Positions 9,488 to 20,621 of a stretch of DNA of 64,000 nt are shown here, in pieces. A model generated the notes under the pieces. It saw only the letters and a list, made by a program, of their open reading frames with translations, was not told the DNA's origin and ran no database searches. Source of the stretch: Mycolicibacterium baixiangningiae (GTDB lineage: Bacteria; Actinomycetota; Actinomycetes; Mycobacteriales; Mycobacteriaceae); NCBI RefSeq assembly GCF_016313185.1, contig NZ_CP066218.1, positions 5,208,001 to 5,272,000 of the forward strand, read 5' to 3'. The position numbers and the translations under genes were made by a program. Every line of letters begins with the position of its first letter. Within the stretch, counting starts at the first letter, position 1.

Positions 9488-9550
9488 TCATTTCGTTCCC
9501 GCTCTGACGGTGGCGCGGTGGATCTTCGACTTCAGCATGGTGTGAAGCAT
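9488..9550 (-). pseudogene. panD: truncated panD (aspartate 1-decarboxylase), first 20 codons only
   Basis: Starting at an ATG that overlaps the panC stop (TGATG), the minus strand reads [15 protein letters not shown], which is the start of PanD, then RAGTK and a TGA. PanD normally has about 139 residues and self-cleaves at a Gly-Ser bond near residue 24 to make its pyruvoyl cofactor; that site and everything after it are missing. Only 24 bp follow before coaX. The likely event is a deletion of most of panD within the panC-panD-coaX operon. It cannot be an active decarboxylase. Either beta-alanine comes from another route or the contig is misassembled here. Confidence 0.85.
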
Positions 9551-10491
9551 CAGTTCCTCCAGGGCAGTTGGTGATCGGGCGAGCCGACACGGGGATGGCC
9601 GTCGATACCGCCCGAGGCACCGATGTCGACGGCGATGTTGTCCAGCAGCCGGGTCCGGCCCAGCCGGGCGGCCACCAGCAGGCGTGCCGCGCCCTCGACG
9701 GGCGCCGGCCCCAGCATCGGGTCGCGGATCTGCAGATAGTCGACGGCGATCGCGGGGACCTCGTCGAGTACGGCGCGGGCGGCGTCGAGTGTGGCGGCCG
9801 CGCCGGCGGACGCGGCGTACATGCCGGCCAGCAGGGCGGCCGACAGAGCGCCGGCGTGTTCGCGTTCGACCTCGTCGAGATAGCGGTTGCGCGAGGACAG
9901 CGCGAGCCCGTCGTCCTCACGGACCGTCGGCACCCCGACGATCTGGGTGTCGATGTTCAGGTCTGTCACCATCTGCCGGATCAGCACCAGCTGCTGGTAG
10001 TCCTTCTCGCCGAAGAAGGCGCGGTCGGGCCGCGCGATCTGGAGCAGCTTGCACACCACGGTGAGCACACCGACGAAATGGCCTGGGCGCGAAGCACCTT
10101 CGAGATCCTCACCGAGCGGACCGGGGTGGACAGAAGTCCGGATGCCGTCGGGGTACATATCGGAAACCGTTGGCGTGAAGGCGATCTCGATACCTTCACC
10201 GCGCAGCGCGGCGAGGTCGTCGTCGAGCGGGCGCGGATAGGCGTCGAGGTCCTCCCCCGCACCGAACTGCAGCGGGTTGACGAAAATCGACACCACCACG
10301 ACGGCGCCCGGCACCCGTTTGGCGTGCCGGATGAGCGTCAGGTGGCCCTCGTGCAACGCCCCCATGGTCGGGACGAGCATGATGCGCCTACCGGTGGTGC
10401 GCAGCGCGCGCGTCACGTCGGCGATGTCACGCGGCCGGCGGTAGACGTTGAGCTCACCTTTGGTGAATTGCGTCGGGCGGCGGGTGATCAC
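9550..10491 (-). CDS. panC: pantothenate synthetase
   Basis: A 313-residue ATP-dependent ligase joining pantoate and beta-alanine. It shows [21 protein letters not shown] (HIGH-like motif split here as [10 protein letters not shown]), [34 protein letters not shown] and SSRNRYL. The GTG at 10491 is chosen because it overlaps the preceding stop as GTGA and gives the usual N-terminus [19 protein letters not shown]. The downstream panD is a remnant, so its co-substrate beta-alanine must come from elsewhere. Confidence 0.95.
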   Translation of the reverse strand: MITRRPTQFTKGELNVYRRPRDIADVTRALRTTGRRIMLVPTMGALHEGHLTLIRHAKRVPGAVVVVSIFVNPLQFGAGEDLDAYPRPLDDDLAALRGEGIEIAFTPTVSDMYPDGIRTSVHPGPLGEDLEGASRPGHFVGVLTVVCKLLQIARPDRAFFGEKDYQQLVLIRQMVTDLNIDTQIVGVPTVREDDGLALSSRNRYLDEVEREHAGALSAALLAGMYAASAGAAATLDAARAVLDEVPAIAVDYLQIRDPMLGPAPVEGAARLLVAARLGRTRLLDNIAVDIGASGGIDGHPRVGSPDHQLPWRN

Positions 10492-11429
10492 GACTGCGCC
10501 GCCAAAGCCGCGAAGACGTCGTCGGAGGCGTGCGCCCGTTGGGCGGTGCGCAGTGAGTTGGTCCGATATGCCTCTGCCAGTTGGGGGTTCACCTCGGCGA
10601 GCGCGCGCAGGTGCGCGCTGACCGCCGGCGCGTCGCCACGTGCCACCGGACCCGTCAGGGCGGCTTGCCCGCGCTGCAGTGCGTTCTCCAACGACGCCCG
10701 GGCCAGCGGGGCGATCACCCGCTCGGCGATTCCACCCGGTGCGTCCCCGACCATTTCCTGACCCAAGAGTTCCTGCCCCCACAGTGCGGACCGCAATGCC
10801 TCGACCGCGTCGAGGAGAACGGTGATGACGTGATTACCTGCATGCGCCAGCGCCGCGTGGTACAGCGCGCGAGCGTCTTCTCTGACCCGGAACGGTTCAC
10901 CGCCGATCTCCAGCACCAGCGACTGGGCGATCGCGTAGCCGATGTCGTCGGCGGCGGTGACGCCGAAGCAGGCGTCGGACAGCCGGGCGATGTCCTCGTC
11001 CCCGCCGGTGAAGGTCATGGCCGGATGGACCGCCAGCGGAATGCACCCCTGTTCGCTCAACGGCGCGAGGATGCCGACACCGTTGGCGCCGGAGGTGTGG
11101 GCGACGATGGTGCCCGGACGGACCGCACCGGTGGCCGCCAGACCGGAGACCACGGCGGCCAATTCGGAATCCGGAACGGCGAGCAACAGCAACTCGGCGC
11201 GGCCGGCCACATCGTGGATGGGCAGGACCGCACTGTCGGGCAGTCTGCGCTCGGCGCGTTGGCGCGACGCCGCGGAGATGGCACTGCATGCGACCACGAC
11301 GTGTCCGGCGCGTTCGAGTGCGACGCCCAGTGCGGTGCCGACGCGGCCGGCGGAGATGACGCCGACTGACAGCCGGGCCGGGCGCAGTCCGTCGGGCGGA
11401 TCCCACGTCGGCGCAGGGGGCTGCTCCAT
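10488..11429 (-). CDS. Rossmann-like / DUF2520 protein (Rv3603c type)
   Basis: A 313-residue protein with an N-terminal Rossmann fold ([20 protein letters not shown], residues 20-39; the usual third Gly region is GRVG) and an all-helical C-terminal DUF2520-type domain ([19 protein letters not shown]). The build is that of 6-phosphogluconate-dehydrogenase/ketopantoate-reductase-like enzymes. It overlaps panC by 4 bp, and DUF2520 proteins recur in pantothenate operons; a ketopantoate reductase role (as proposed for PanG of Francisella) is a reasonable inference, not shown by the sequence. Confidence 0.85.
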   Translation of the reverse strand: MEQPPAPTWDPPDGLRPARLSVGVISAGRVGTALGVALERAGHVVVACSAISAASRQRAERRLPDSAVLPIHDVAGRAELLLLAVPDSELAAVVSGLAATGAVRPGTIVAHTSGANGVGILAPLSEQGCIPLAVHPAMTFTGGDEDIARLSDACFGVTAADDIGYAIAQSLVLEIGGEPFRVREDARALYHAALAHAGNHVITVLLDAVEALRSALWGQELLGQEMVGDAPGGIAERVIAPLARASLENALQRGQAALTGPVARGDAPAVSAHLRALAEVNPQLAEAYRTNSLRTAQRAHASDDVFAALAAQS

Positions 11430-11511
11430 TGCAGACGACCTCGCAAGTCTCGAGTTCTCGTTACGTTCCGGTCCTGCGGCGCAGGTACCGGACGACCGCT
11501 AGCAGATTAGC

Positions 11512-12978
11512 TCACGGCTCGCGGCGCCGACGACCGCCGCCCGTGGTGGGGTTGGCCTGCAGCCGGGCCAGCAGTTCGGCGACGGATTGCCCGCCGGTGT
11601 CCTCGAAGCTGCGGCGCCGCCGCGCGTGCGCCTCTTCGGCGGACTCCTCCGGGGGGCCCGGCTGCGGCTCGGGTGCCGGCGGGGCGGCCGGCTCGGCGGC
11701 CGGTGCCGGAGGCGGGGCAGGTTCCACGGCGTCCGCGCCTGCCGAGTGCTTACCGCGGCGCGGTTCGGGGGGCGGCGGTGTGGTCATCGCCGGTTCCTGG
11801 GCCCGTCGACGTCCGACGTAATCCGATGACTGCTCCTCTGCCACCGGGGTCGTCCAGTGGCTTCCAGGGGCTCCGGCCGGGATCCACTGGCCCTCGGCGG
11901 GTGCGGGTCGCCAGCCTCCGACCGGGGCCGGCTCCTGCTCCTGCGGTTGAGATGGAGTCTGCGGTGGCAAGGGCTCGGGCGCCGGTGCAGGTGCGGGCGC
12001 CGGTTTCGGTGCGGGTGCGGGTGCGGGTGCGGGACGCTGCCACGGAATCGGCGCCTGCTGCGCCGCCATCCCGGGTTCGGTGTCCGCCTCCGATTCCGGT
12101 GCCTGCTCTGGCTCTGGCTCTGGCTCTGGCTCCGGTTCTGGCTCCGGTTCTGGCTCCGGTTCTGGTTCTGGTTCTGGAGCCGGGGGTGGGCCCTGCGCCG
12201 GCGCGGGCGCCACCCAGGCCGGGGTCTCCTCCTGAGGAACCGGCTCCTCCGCACGACGTCGCCTGCCGCGTCGTTCGTCTTCGGGCGGCTCAGCTTCCGA
12301 CGGACGCCGGTGCGCACCGCCGAACCCGGGCGGTGGCACCCAATCCGGTTCAGGCGGTTGCGGTTCGGCGGGCACGTCGATGATCGGGCTTTCCTCGGTG
12401 CGCGACTCGCTCTGGTCGACATCGGCTTCACGCAGCATCGCGTCGAGTCGGCTGCTGCTCACGCGGCCGGTGGTCTCGGAGTCGGGCGCCCAGTCACGGT
12501 AGGCGCGCACGGTGGTGCGGTCGTGCTCGAGGGCAGGCCTGTGCGCCAGATCGGTGTCGAACAGGATCTCGAGATTCGTTCTCAGCGCGGCGAGCTCGGC
12601 ACGCAGTGCGGACACCTCGTCAGCGGCCTGGGCCTGCAGTTCGGAGGCGAGCTCGCGGCGCAGCTGTGACTCGACGGTCAGCTCGTATTCGCGGCGCGCC
12701 GAGATCTCCCGGTCCAGCTGAAGGTCGTAGACGAGCTTGAGATCGCGCGCCTTCGCCTGGTCGTGATCACTTTGCCGGCGATAGATCACCGAGACGAACG
12801 CGGCGGCCACCGCAGCCCACAACGCCAGGATGACGGCGAGTTTGAGCAACTCCACCCGGTTGGTGAACACCAGCGCAGAACTTGCCAGGATCGCCAGGAC
12901 CAGCAACACTGTCAGCAGCATCCAGCCCGGCCTGCGATTGCCGCGCCGGGCGCGCGGTCCGCGGGGCAGGACAGTCAT
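11512..12978 (-). CDS. membrane-anchored coiled-coil protein with long Pro-rich tail (Rv3604c type)
   Basis: A 488-residue protein. Two membrane segments lie near the N-terminus (WMLLTVLLVLAILASSALVF and LLKLAVILALWAAVAAAFVSVIY), then a predicted coiled coil of about 100 residues (LKLVYDLQLDREISARREYEL and on), then a long disordered tail dominated by Pro-Glu and Pro-Ala repeats. The tail is expected to be cytoplasmic. The position between DUF2520 and DUF3180 genes matches M. tuberculosis Rv3604c. No enzymatic motif is visible. The ATG at 12978 is chosen because it begins the basic stretch before TM1; longer starts run into non-conserved sequence. Confidence 0.8.
   Translation of the reverse strand: MTVLPRGPRARRGNRRPGWMLLTVLLVLAILASSALVFTNRVELLKLAVILALWAAVAAAFVSVIYRRQSDHDQAKARDLKLVYDLQLDREISARREYELTVESQLRRELASELQAQAADEVSALRAELAALRTNLEILFDTDLAHRPALEHDRTTVRAYRDWAPDSETTGRVSSSRLDAMLREADVDQSESRTEESPIIDVPAEPQPPEPDWVPPPGFGGAHRRPSEAEPPEDERRGRRRRAEEPVPQEETPAWVAPAPAQGPPPAPEPEPEPEPEPEPEPEPEPEPEPEQAPESEADTEPGMAAQQAPIPWQRPAPAPAPAPKPAPAPAPAPEPLPPQTPSQPQEQEPAPVGGWRPAPAEGQWIPAGAPGSHWTTPVAEEQSSDYVGRRRAQEPAMTTPPPPEPRRGKHSAGADAVEPAPPPAPAAEPAAPPAPEPQPGPPEESAEEAHARRRRSFEDTGGQSVAELLARLQANPTTGGGRRRREP
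12106..12177. repeat. hexanucleotide tandem repeat coding (Pro-Glu)n
   Basis: About 12 copies of a 6-bp unit (CTCTGG, CTCCGG, TTCTGG variants on the plus strand) encode an uninterrupted Pro-Glu run in the tail of the membrane protein. Six-base units keep frame when copy number changes. Confidence 0.9.
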
Positions 12979-13054
12979 GGGCCGACTGTACCCGCCACAG
13001 GTCATCGAGCGTGTCGACCCGCGCGGCGATTCGAAGGCCGTCCCGGGAGAGCGT

Positions 13055-13534
13055 TCAGTCCGACGCCGGGTCGGGGTCTTCGGGCGGCTCGGGCGGCGAC
13101 TTGCAGCAATGCTGAAGCCACAGACCGGCAACCATGAGCGCAAGCGCGCTGAGCGCCGCTACCACCACGCCGGCGGTGTCCTCACCGGCCGCCCGCAACG
13201 CACCGCGCTGCGGCAGCAGCTGTACGAGGATTCCCGCCCACCAGCCCAACACCGGGGCCCCCACCCATGCCGACGCTTTCGCGATCACCACCGAGCGGGC
13301 AACTGCGAGAGGGTGCAGGCGGCCCGGACCGTCACCGATCTCACCGTCGCGGATCTTGGTGCGCACGTTGACGCCCCACGCCGCGATCGCGACGGCGACG
13401 CCGAGCAGGGACAACCCGGTCCACAGCGTGATCGGCGGGAACATCTGCGGATAGGCCAGCAGCGCCGCGACGTATCCGAAGATGCCTGCCAGGAGCGCCG
13501 CGGCCGCGAGGTCGCGTTTACGGGTCGGGCCCAT
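13055..13534 (-). CDS. DUF3180 family membrane protein (Rv3605c type)
   Basis: A 159-residue protein with four hydrophobic segments: AAAALLAGIFGYVAALL, TLWTGLSLLGVAVAIAAW, WVGAPVLGWWAGILVQLL and VVVAALSALALMVAGLWL. A charged segment (VRTKIRDGEIGDGPGRLHPL) lies between the second and third, and the C-terminal tail is HCCKSPPEPPEDPDPASD. The family is conserved in actinobacteria next to the folate genes and its function is unknown. The start overlaps the folK stop (TGATG), so translation is coupled to folate synthesis genes. Confidence 0.85.
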   Translation of the reverse strand: MGPTRKRDLAAAALLAGIFGYVAALLAYPQMFPPITLWTGLSLLGVAVAIAAWGVNVRTKIRDGEIGDGPGRLHPLAVARSVVIAKASAWVGAPVLGWWAGILVQLLPQRGALRAAGEDTAGVVVAALSALALMVAGLWLQHCCKSPPEPPEDPDPASD

Positions 13535-14064
13535 CAGTCCGCCGCTATCTCCGTGCGCAGGGCCAGGTCGGTCAGCCGGACGCTCGCGCGCTCGGCGGGA
13601 TCGAGTTCCTCCAGCCACAGCGACACCGGACGCCTCGTGCCCGCCACCGTCAGCGTGGCGTCCGGATCGGCCGCCAGCCACGGCGTCAGAACGAACGCCC
13701 GTAGATGCGCGTATGGATGCGGCAACGTGAGTTCCGCTGTCGCAGAGAGTATCTCGTCGTCACCGTCGTGGCAGGTGATGATGTCGACGTCGAGGGTGCG
13801 GGGCCCCCAGCGCTGCCCGCGGATGCGGTCGGCGGCCTGCTCCAACGCCTGCCCGCAACGCAGCCAGCCGTGGCAGTCCAGGTCGGCATCATCGGCGATG
13901 AGCACCGCGTTGAGGAACGGACCCTGTTCGACACCACCCCACGCCGCGGTCTCGTAGACGGGTGACACCGCGCGTACGGCGCCACCGAGGCCGTCGACCA
14001 CGGATTGCAACCGTGCCAGGCGGTCACCCACATTCGAGCCGATGGACAGCACGACTCTCGTCAT
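13534..14064 (-). CDS. folK: HPPK, 6-hydroxymethyl-7,8-dihydropterin pyrophosphokinase
   Basis: A 176-residue enzyme that pyrophosphorylates 6-hydroxymethyl-dihydropterin for dihydropteroate synthase. The family signature [17 protein letters not shown] spans the two catalytic aspartates, and the N-terminus [16 protein letters not shown] and [14 protein letters not shown] are typical. It overlaps folB by 4 bp (ATGA), completing the order folE-folP-folB-folK. Confidence 0.95.
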   Translation of the reverse strand: MTRVVLSIGSNVGDRLARLQSVVDGLGGAVRAVSPVYETAAWGGVEQGPFLNAVLIADDADLDCHGWLRCGQALEQAADRIRGQRWGPRTLDVDIITCHDGDDEILSATAELTLPHPYAHLRAFVLTPWLAADPDATLTVAGTRRPVSLWLEELDPAERASVRLTDLALRTEIAAD

Positions 14065-14438
14065 CTGCGCTCCTCACGCGTGCGGGACCTGTGCGCCACC
14101 ACTGCGACGTCGGAGAAGGTCAACGGGATCGGCGCTTGTGGTTTGTGCACGACCACCTCGACGGCCTCGATGCGGTCGTCGTTCATCACGTCCTCGGCGA
14201 TCTCCGCCGCGACGGTCTCGATCAGATCCCGGGGTGGGCCCGCCACGATGTCGTGCGCCCGTTGTGCCAGACCGCCGTAGTCGACGGTGTCGGCGAGGTC
14301 GTCGCTGGCCGCCGCGGCGGTCAGGTCCAGCCACACCGTCAGGTCGATAACGAAGTCCTGGCCGTCGCGACGCTCGTGGTCGAAGACTCCGTGGTTGCCG
14401 CGAACGCTCAACCCGCGCAGTTCGATACGGTCAGTCAC
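14061..14438 (-). CDS. folB: dihydroneopterin aldolase
   Basis: A 125-residue enzyme converting dihydroneopterin to 6-hydroxymethyl-dihydropterin and glycolaldehyde. It has the substrate-binding segment [34 protein letters not shown] and the catalytic-Lys region VVHKPQAPI. The GTG at 14438 gives [10 protein letters not shown], matching the usual N-terminus, and overlaps the folP stop; an alternative GTG lies two codons earlier. Confidence 0.93.
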   Translation of the reverse strand: MTDRIELRGLSVRGNHGVFDHERRDGQDFVIDLTVWLDLTAAAASDDLADTVDYGGLAQRAHDIVAGPPRDLIETVAAEIAEDVMNDDRIEAVEVVVHKPQAPIPLTFSDVAVVAHRSRTREERR

Positions 14439-15261
14439 TCCCACCGCCCTCCCAGGCCTCCAGCACTCTCAGCGCGTCCACGGTGGCACGGACGTCGTGC
14501 ACCCGCACGCCCCACGCTCCGTGCATCGCGGCCAGCGCAGAGATGACCGCCGTCGCGGTCTCCCGGCCGTCGGGCGGGCGCACCGCCCCGTAGGCGTCGG
14601 CGAGCAGGGCACCGAGGAACCGTTTGCGGGACGCTCCGACCAGCACCGGTATCTCCGTGGACACCAGCTCGTGGAGCGCGTGCAGCAGCGCCCAATTGTG
14701 TTGTCCGGTCTTGGCGAATCCGAGGCCCGGGTCGATGATCAGGTTCCGTGGCTCCACGCCCGCCGCGACCGCGGCGTCCACACTGGTGAGCAGCTCCGCG
14801 CGCACCTCGCTGACCACATCGCCGTAGGACGGCACCCGGTGCGGGTCGTCGGCGTCGACCGAACGCCAGTGCATCAGGATCCACGGCACCCCGGCTTCGG
14901 CGACCACCCGCGCCATGTCCGGATCGGCGCGGCCGCCGGACACGTCGTTGACGATCGCGGCGCCGTGTTCCAGAGCGGCCTCGGCCACCCGGGCGTGCAT
15001 CGTGTCGATGCTCACCGTGATGCCGCCTGCCGCGAGCGCTTCGACCACCGGCACGACCCGAGCGGTCTCGACGTCCGGATCGACCCTGCTGGCACCAGGC
15101 CGCGTCGATTCGCCGCCGACGTCGATGATCGCCGCACCCTCGGCGGCCAGCGCCATCCCGTGTGCGACGGCGTGGCCCGCATCGAGGAACAAGCCTCCGT
15201 CTGAGAACGAGTCGTCGGTGACGTTGACGACCCCCATCACCTGCACCCCGGCGGCGCTCAC
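14431..15261 (-). CDS. folP: dihydropteroate synthase
   Basis: A 276-residue TIM-barrel enzyme joining the pterin pyrophosphate to p-aminobenzoate; it is the target of sulfonamides. Signatures are [29 protein letters not shown], the central region NDVSGG, and [12 protein letters not shown], ending with [12 protein letters not shown]. Start and folE stop overlap as GTGA. By position and sequence this is FolP1 rather than the FolP2 paralogue. Confidence 0.95.
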   Translation of the reverse strand: MSAAGVQVMGVVNVTDDSFSDGGLFLDAGHAVAHGMALAAEGAAIIDVGGESTRPGASRVDPDVETARVVPVVEALAAGGITVSIDTMHARVAEAALEHGAAIVNDVSGGRADPDMARVVAEAGVPWILMHWRSVDADDPHRVPSYGDVVSEVRAELLTSVDAAVAAGVEPRNLIIDPGLGFAKTGQHNWALLHALHELVSTEIPVLVGASRKRFLGALLADAYGAVRPPDGRETATAVISALAAMHGAWGVRVHDVRATVDALRVLEAWEGGGSD

Positions 15262-15863
15262 TTCCGCAAGATCAGGTCCAGTGCCTCGGACCGCGAAGCC
15301 TTGTCTGTCTTGAACTGGCCGCGGACCGCGGAGGTGGTGGTGGTTGCGCCGGGTTTCCGGATGCCGCGCATCGCCATGCAGAGGTGCTCGGCCTCGACCA
15401 CCACGATCACCCCGCGGGGGTCGAGCTTGCGCATCAGCGCATCGGCGACCTGACCGGTGAGCCGCTCCTGCACCTGCGGGCGCTTCGCGTACAGGTCGAC
15501 CACCCGGGCGAGCTTCGAGAGCCCGGTGATCCGGCCGTCCTCGCCCGGGATGTATCCGACGTGTGCGACGCCGTGGAACGCCACCAGGTGGTGTTCACAT
15601 GTGGAGTACATCGGGATGTCCTTGACCAGCACCATTTCGTCGTGCTGCTCGTCGAAAGTGGTGTTGAGGACGTCGTCGGGGTTGACGTAGAGGCCCGCGA
15701 ACATCTCCTGGTACGCACGCGCCACCCGAGCCGGCGTGTCGATGAGTCCATGCCGGTCGGGATCCTCCCCGACCGCGATCAGCAGTTCGCGCACCGCTGC
15801 CTCGGCGCGCTGCTGATCAAACCCCGCGATGCTCACCGTGGCCGAGTTGTGCGACCGCGTCAT
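15258..15863 (-). CDS. folE: GTP cyclohydrolase I
   Basis: A 201-residue zinc enzyme making dihydroneopterin triphosphate from GTP, the first folate step. The zinc site is seen in [14 protein letters not shown] and [11 protein letters not shown], and the fold signature in [27 protein letters not shown] broken over the middle. It follows ftsH by 21 bp and leads the four-gene folate unit. Confidence 0.96.
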   Translation of the reverse strand: MTRSHNSATVSIAGFDQQRAEAAVRELLIAVGEDPDRHGLIDTPARVARAYQEMFAGLYVNPDDVLNTTFDEQHDEMVLVKDIPMYSTCEHHLVAFHGVAHVGYIPGEDGRITGLSKLARVVDLYAKRPQVQERLTGQVADALMRKLDPRGVIVVVEAEHLCMAMRGIRKPGATTTTSAVRGQFKTDKASRSEALDLILRK

Positions 15864-15884
15864 CGAGGCCTCCTTGTGAAATTG

Positions 15885-18230
<2,346 letters not shown>

Positions 18231-18444
18231 CTTCTCCTAGGCCCGCAGTGGCTGCCGGCCGCGTCCTTCCGATATGTGCAGCTGGGATAGTTCAGGCTAC
18301 CGCTAGACCAACGTCTGCTTGTTCCCGACGGGAACCATGGGCACGGTCCGACGGCTTGGCCCCTCGACTTCTACCCCATGGTCGCGAATGTCGGCGATCG
18401 ACGACCCCGACGTGGAAGTCGGCGAGTTCGCAGCCGCGCAGCGT

Positions 18445-18466
18445 TGTGGACACGGGCGTGTCCACA
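18445..18466. promoter_or_regulatory. 22-bp perfect palindrome upstream of the ephA operon
   Basis: Arms TGTGGACACG and CGTGTCCACA are separated by GG and lie 38 bp before the ephA GTG, in the 274 bp gap between divergent ftsH and ephA. It looks like a dimeric-repressor operator. The arms also resemble DnaA boxes (TTGTCCACA) with one mismatch, a second reading I consider less likely. Confidence 0.6.
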
Positions 18467-18504
18467 CCCTTCCGCAGCCTCGGCCCGTGTGCTTGGGTGA
18501 AACG

Positions 18505-19434
18505 GTGATCACCCCGACCGAACGGTCAGTTGACACCAACGGCGTACGCCTGCACATCGTGGAGGCCGGTGAACGCGGAGCGCCCGTCGTCGTCCTCGCG
18601 CACGGCTTCCCGGAGCTCGCGTACTCGTGGCGCCATCAGATCCCAGTCCTCGCCGACGCCGGCTACCACGTGATCGCGCCCGATCAGCGTGGCTACGGCG
18701 CCTCGTCACGCCCCGAGGCCGTGAACGACTACGACATCGTCGCGCTGGCCGGAGACCTCGCCGGACTGCTCGACGACGTCGGCGCACAACGCGCGGTGAT
18801 GGTCGGACACGACTGGGGATCGCCGGTGGTCACCAACTTCGCGCTGCTGCATCCCGACCGGATCGCGGCGCTTGTGAACCTCAGCGTGCCGCCGGTGCCG
18901 CGCGCCAAGAACCCGCCGACGCAGATGTGGCGCAAGACCTTCGGTGAGCACTTCTTCTACATCCTGTATTTCCAGGAGCCCGGGGTCGCCGACGCCGACC
19001 TCGGCCACAACCCGCGGGAGTCTCTGCAGCGCATGGTGGCGCTGGAGGGGTTCACCGCCCCGGCCACCGAACTCGTGGACAAACCGCTTCCGCCGCTGCC
19101 GGAGTGGATGGCCCAGGAGGAGTTCGACCACTACGCCGAGGTGTTCACCCGCACCGGCTTCACCGGCGGACTGAACTGGTACCGCAACTTCGACCGGAAC
19201 TGGGAACTGACCGCCACCACACCGGCGGCCACCATCACCGTGCCGACGCTGTTCATCGCGGGCAGCGCGGACCCGGTCCTCGCTTTCACCCCGCGCCACC
19301 GGGTGACCGATCTGGTGACCGGGGAGTACCGCGAGGTGCTGCTCGACGGCGCCGGCCACTGGCTACAGCAGGAACGCCCCGACGAGGTCAACGCCCTGCT
19401 GCTGGAGCACCTGTCCGGATTGGAGCTGGTATGA
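18505..19434 (+). CDS. ephA: epoxide hydrolase, alpha/beta fold (EphA)
   Basis: A 309-residue soluble epoxide hydrolase. It has the oxyanion motif HGFPE (34-38), nucleophile D103 in VGHDWGS, lid segment WYRNFDRNW, acid-region GSADPVL and catalytic H285 in GAGHWLQQ. It opens epoxides to diols, perhaps lipid or xenobiotic. The GTG at 18505 is chosen because it gives the conserved start PTERSVDTNGVRLHIVEAGE. It is first of three overlapping genes with a monooxygenase and an alcohol dehydrogenase, a plausible oxidation route for one substrate class, and sits behind a long palindrome. Confidence 0.9.
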   Translation: MITPTERSVDTNGVRLHIVEAGERGAPVVVLAHGFPELAYSWRHQIPVLADAGYHVIAPDQRGYGASSRPEAVNDYDIVALAGDLAGLLDDVGAQRAVMVGHDWGSPVVTNFALLHPDRIAALVNLSVPPVPRAKNPPTQMWRKTFGEHFFYILYFQEPGVADADLGHNPRESLQRMVALEGFTAPATELVDKPLPPLPEWMAQEEFDHYAEVFTRTGFTGGLNWYRNFDRNWELTATTPAATITVPTLFIAGSADPVLAFTPRHRVTDLVTGEYREVLLDGAGHWLQQERPDEVNALLLEHLSGLELV

Positions 19435-20621
19435 CCCGCAAACCGCTGGACTTCGGCGTGTTCATCACCCCGTTCCATCCCGTCGGCCAATCCCCTACCG
19501 TCGCACTGGAATACGACCTGGAACGCGTGGTGCGGCTGGATCGGCTCGGATTCGACGAGGCGTGGTTCGGCGAGCACCACTCGGGCGGTTACGAACTCAT
19601 CTCCTGCCCCGAGGTGTTCATCGCCACGGCCGCGGAGCGCACCAGGCACATCCGCCTCGGCACCGGGGTGGTGTCGCTGCCATACCACCATCCGCTGATG
19701 GTGGCGGATCGCTGGGTGCTGCTGGACCACCTGACCCGGGGACGGGTCATGTTCGGCACCGGTCCGGGCGCACTGCCGTCGGACGCCTACATGATGGGCC
19801 TCGACCCGGTCGAGCAGCGCCGGATGATGCAGGAGTCGCTCGAGGCGATCCTCGCGCTGTTCCGCGCGGAGCCGGACGAACGCATCACCCGCGAGACCGA
19901 CTGGTTCACGCTGCGCGACGCGCAACTGCACATCCGGCCCTACACCTGGCCGTATCCGGAGATCTCCACCGCGGCAATGATATCCCCGTCCGGGCCGCGA
20001 CTGGCCGGTGCGCTGGGCACATCGCTGCTGTCACTGTCGATGTCGGTGCCCGGCGGGTTCGCCGCACTGGAGTCGACGTGGCAGGTCGTCGTCGACCAGG
20101 CCGCCAAATCCGGCCGTCCCGAACCGGACCGGGGCGACTGGCGGGTCCTGTCGATCATGCACCTCGCCGACACCCGCGAGCAGGCCATCGACGACTGCAC
20201 CTACGGGTTGGCCGATTTCGCGAACTACTTCGGTGCCGCGGGGTTCGTGCCGCTGTCCAACAGCGTCGAGGGTGAACGCTCCCCTCGCGAGTTCGTCAGC
20301 GAATACGCCGCGCAGGGCAACTGCTGTATCAGCACACCGGACGACGCCATCGCCTACATCGAGGATCTGCTGGAGAAGTCCGGCGGCTTCGGGACACTGC
20401 TGCTACTCGGCCACGACTGGGCCTCACCGGAAGCCACCTACCACTCCTACGACCTGTTCGCGCGAAAGGTGATGCCGCACTTCAAGGGACAGCTGACCGC
20501 GCCGCGCGCCTCGCACGACTGGGCCAAGGGTATGCGGGACCAGTTGCTCGGCCGGGCAGGCGACGCGATCGTCAAGGCGATCACCGAGCACACCGACGAG
20601 TTGAAGACGGATACCCGGTAG
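19431..20621 (+). CDS. LLM-class flavin-dependent monooxygenase (Rv3618 type)
   Basis: A 396-residue TIM-barrel flavin oxidoreductase of the bacterial luciferase-like family: DFGVFITPFHPVG, RLDRLGFDEAWFGEHHSGGYE, LGTGVVSLPYHHPL and RGRVMFGTGPGALPSDA. The substrate is unknown; cofactor may be FMNH2 or F420, and sequence alone does not decide. The ATG overlaps the ephA stop as ATGA, and its stop overlaps the next start, so the three enzymes are made together. Confidence 0.88.
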   Translation: MTRKPLDFGVFITPFHPVGQSPTVALEYDLERVVRLDRLGFDEAWFGEHHSGGYELISCPEVFIATAAERTRHIRLGTGVVSLPYHHPLMVADRWVLLDHLTRGRVMFGTGPGALPSDAYMMGLDPVEQRRMMQESLEAILALFRAEPDERITRETDWFTLRDAQLHIRPYTWPYPEISTAAMISPSGPRLAGALGTSLLSLSMSVPGGFAALESTWQVVVDQAAKSGRPEPDRGDWRVLSIMHLADTREQAIDDCTYGLADFANYFGAAGFVPLSNSVEGERSPREFVSEYAAQGNCCISTPDDAIAYIEDLLEKSGGFGTLLLLGHDWASPEATYHSYDLFARKVMPHFKGQLTAPRASHDWAKGMRDQLLGRAGDAIVKAITEHTDELKTDTR

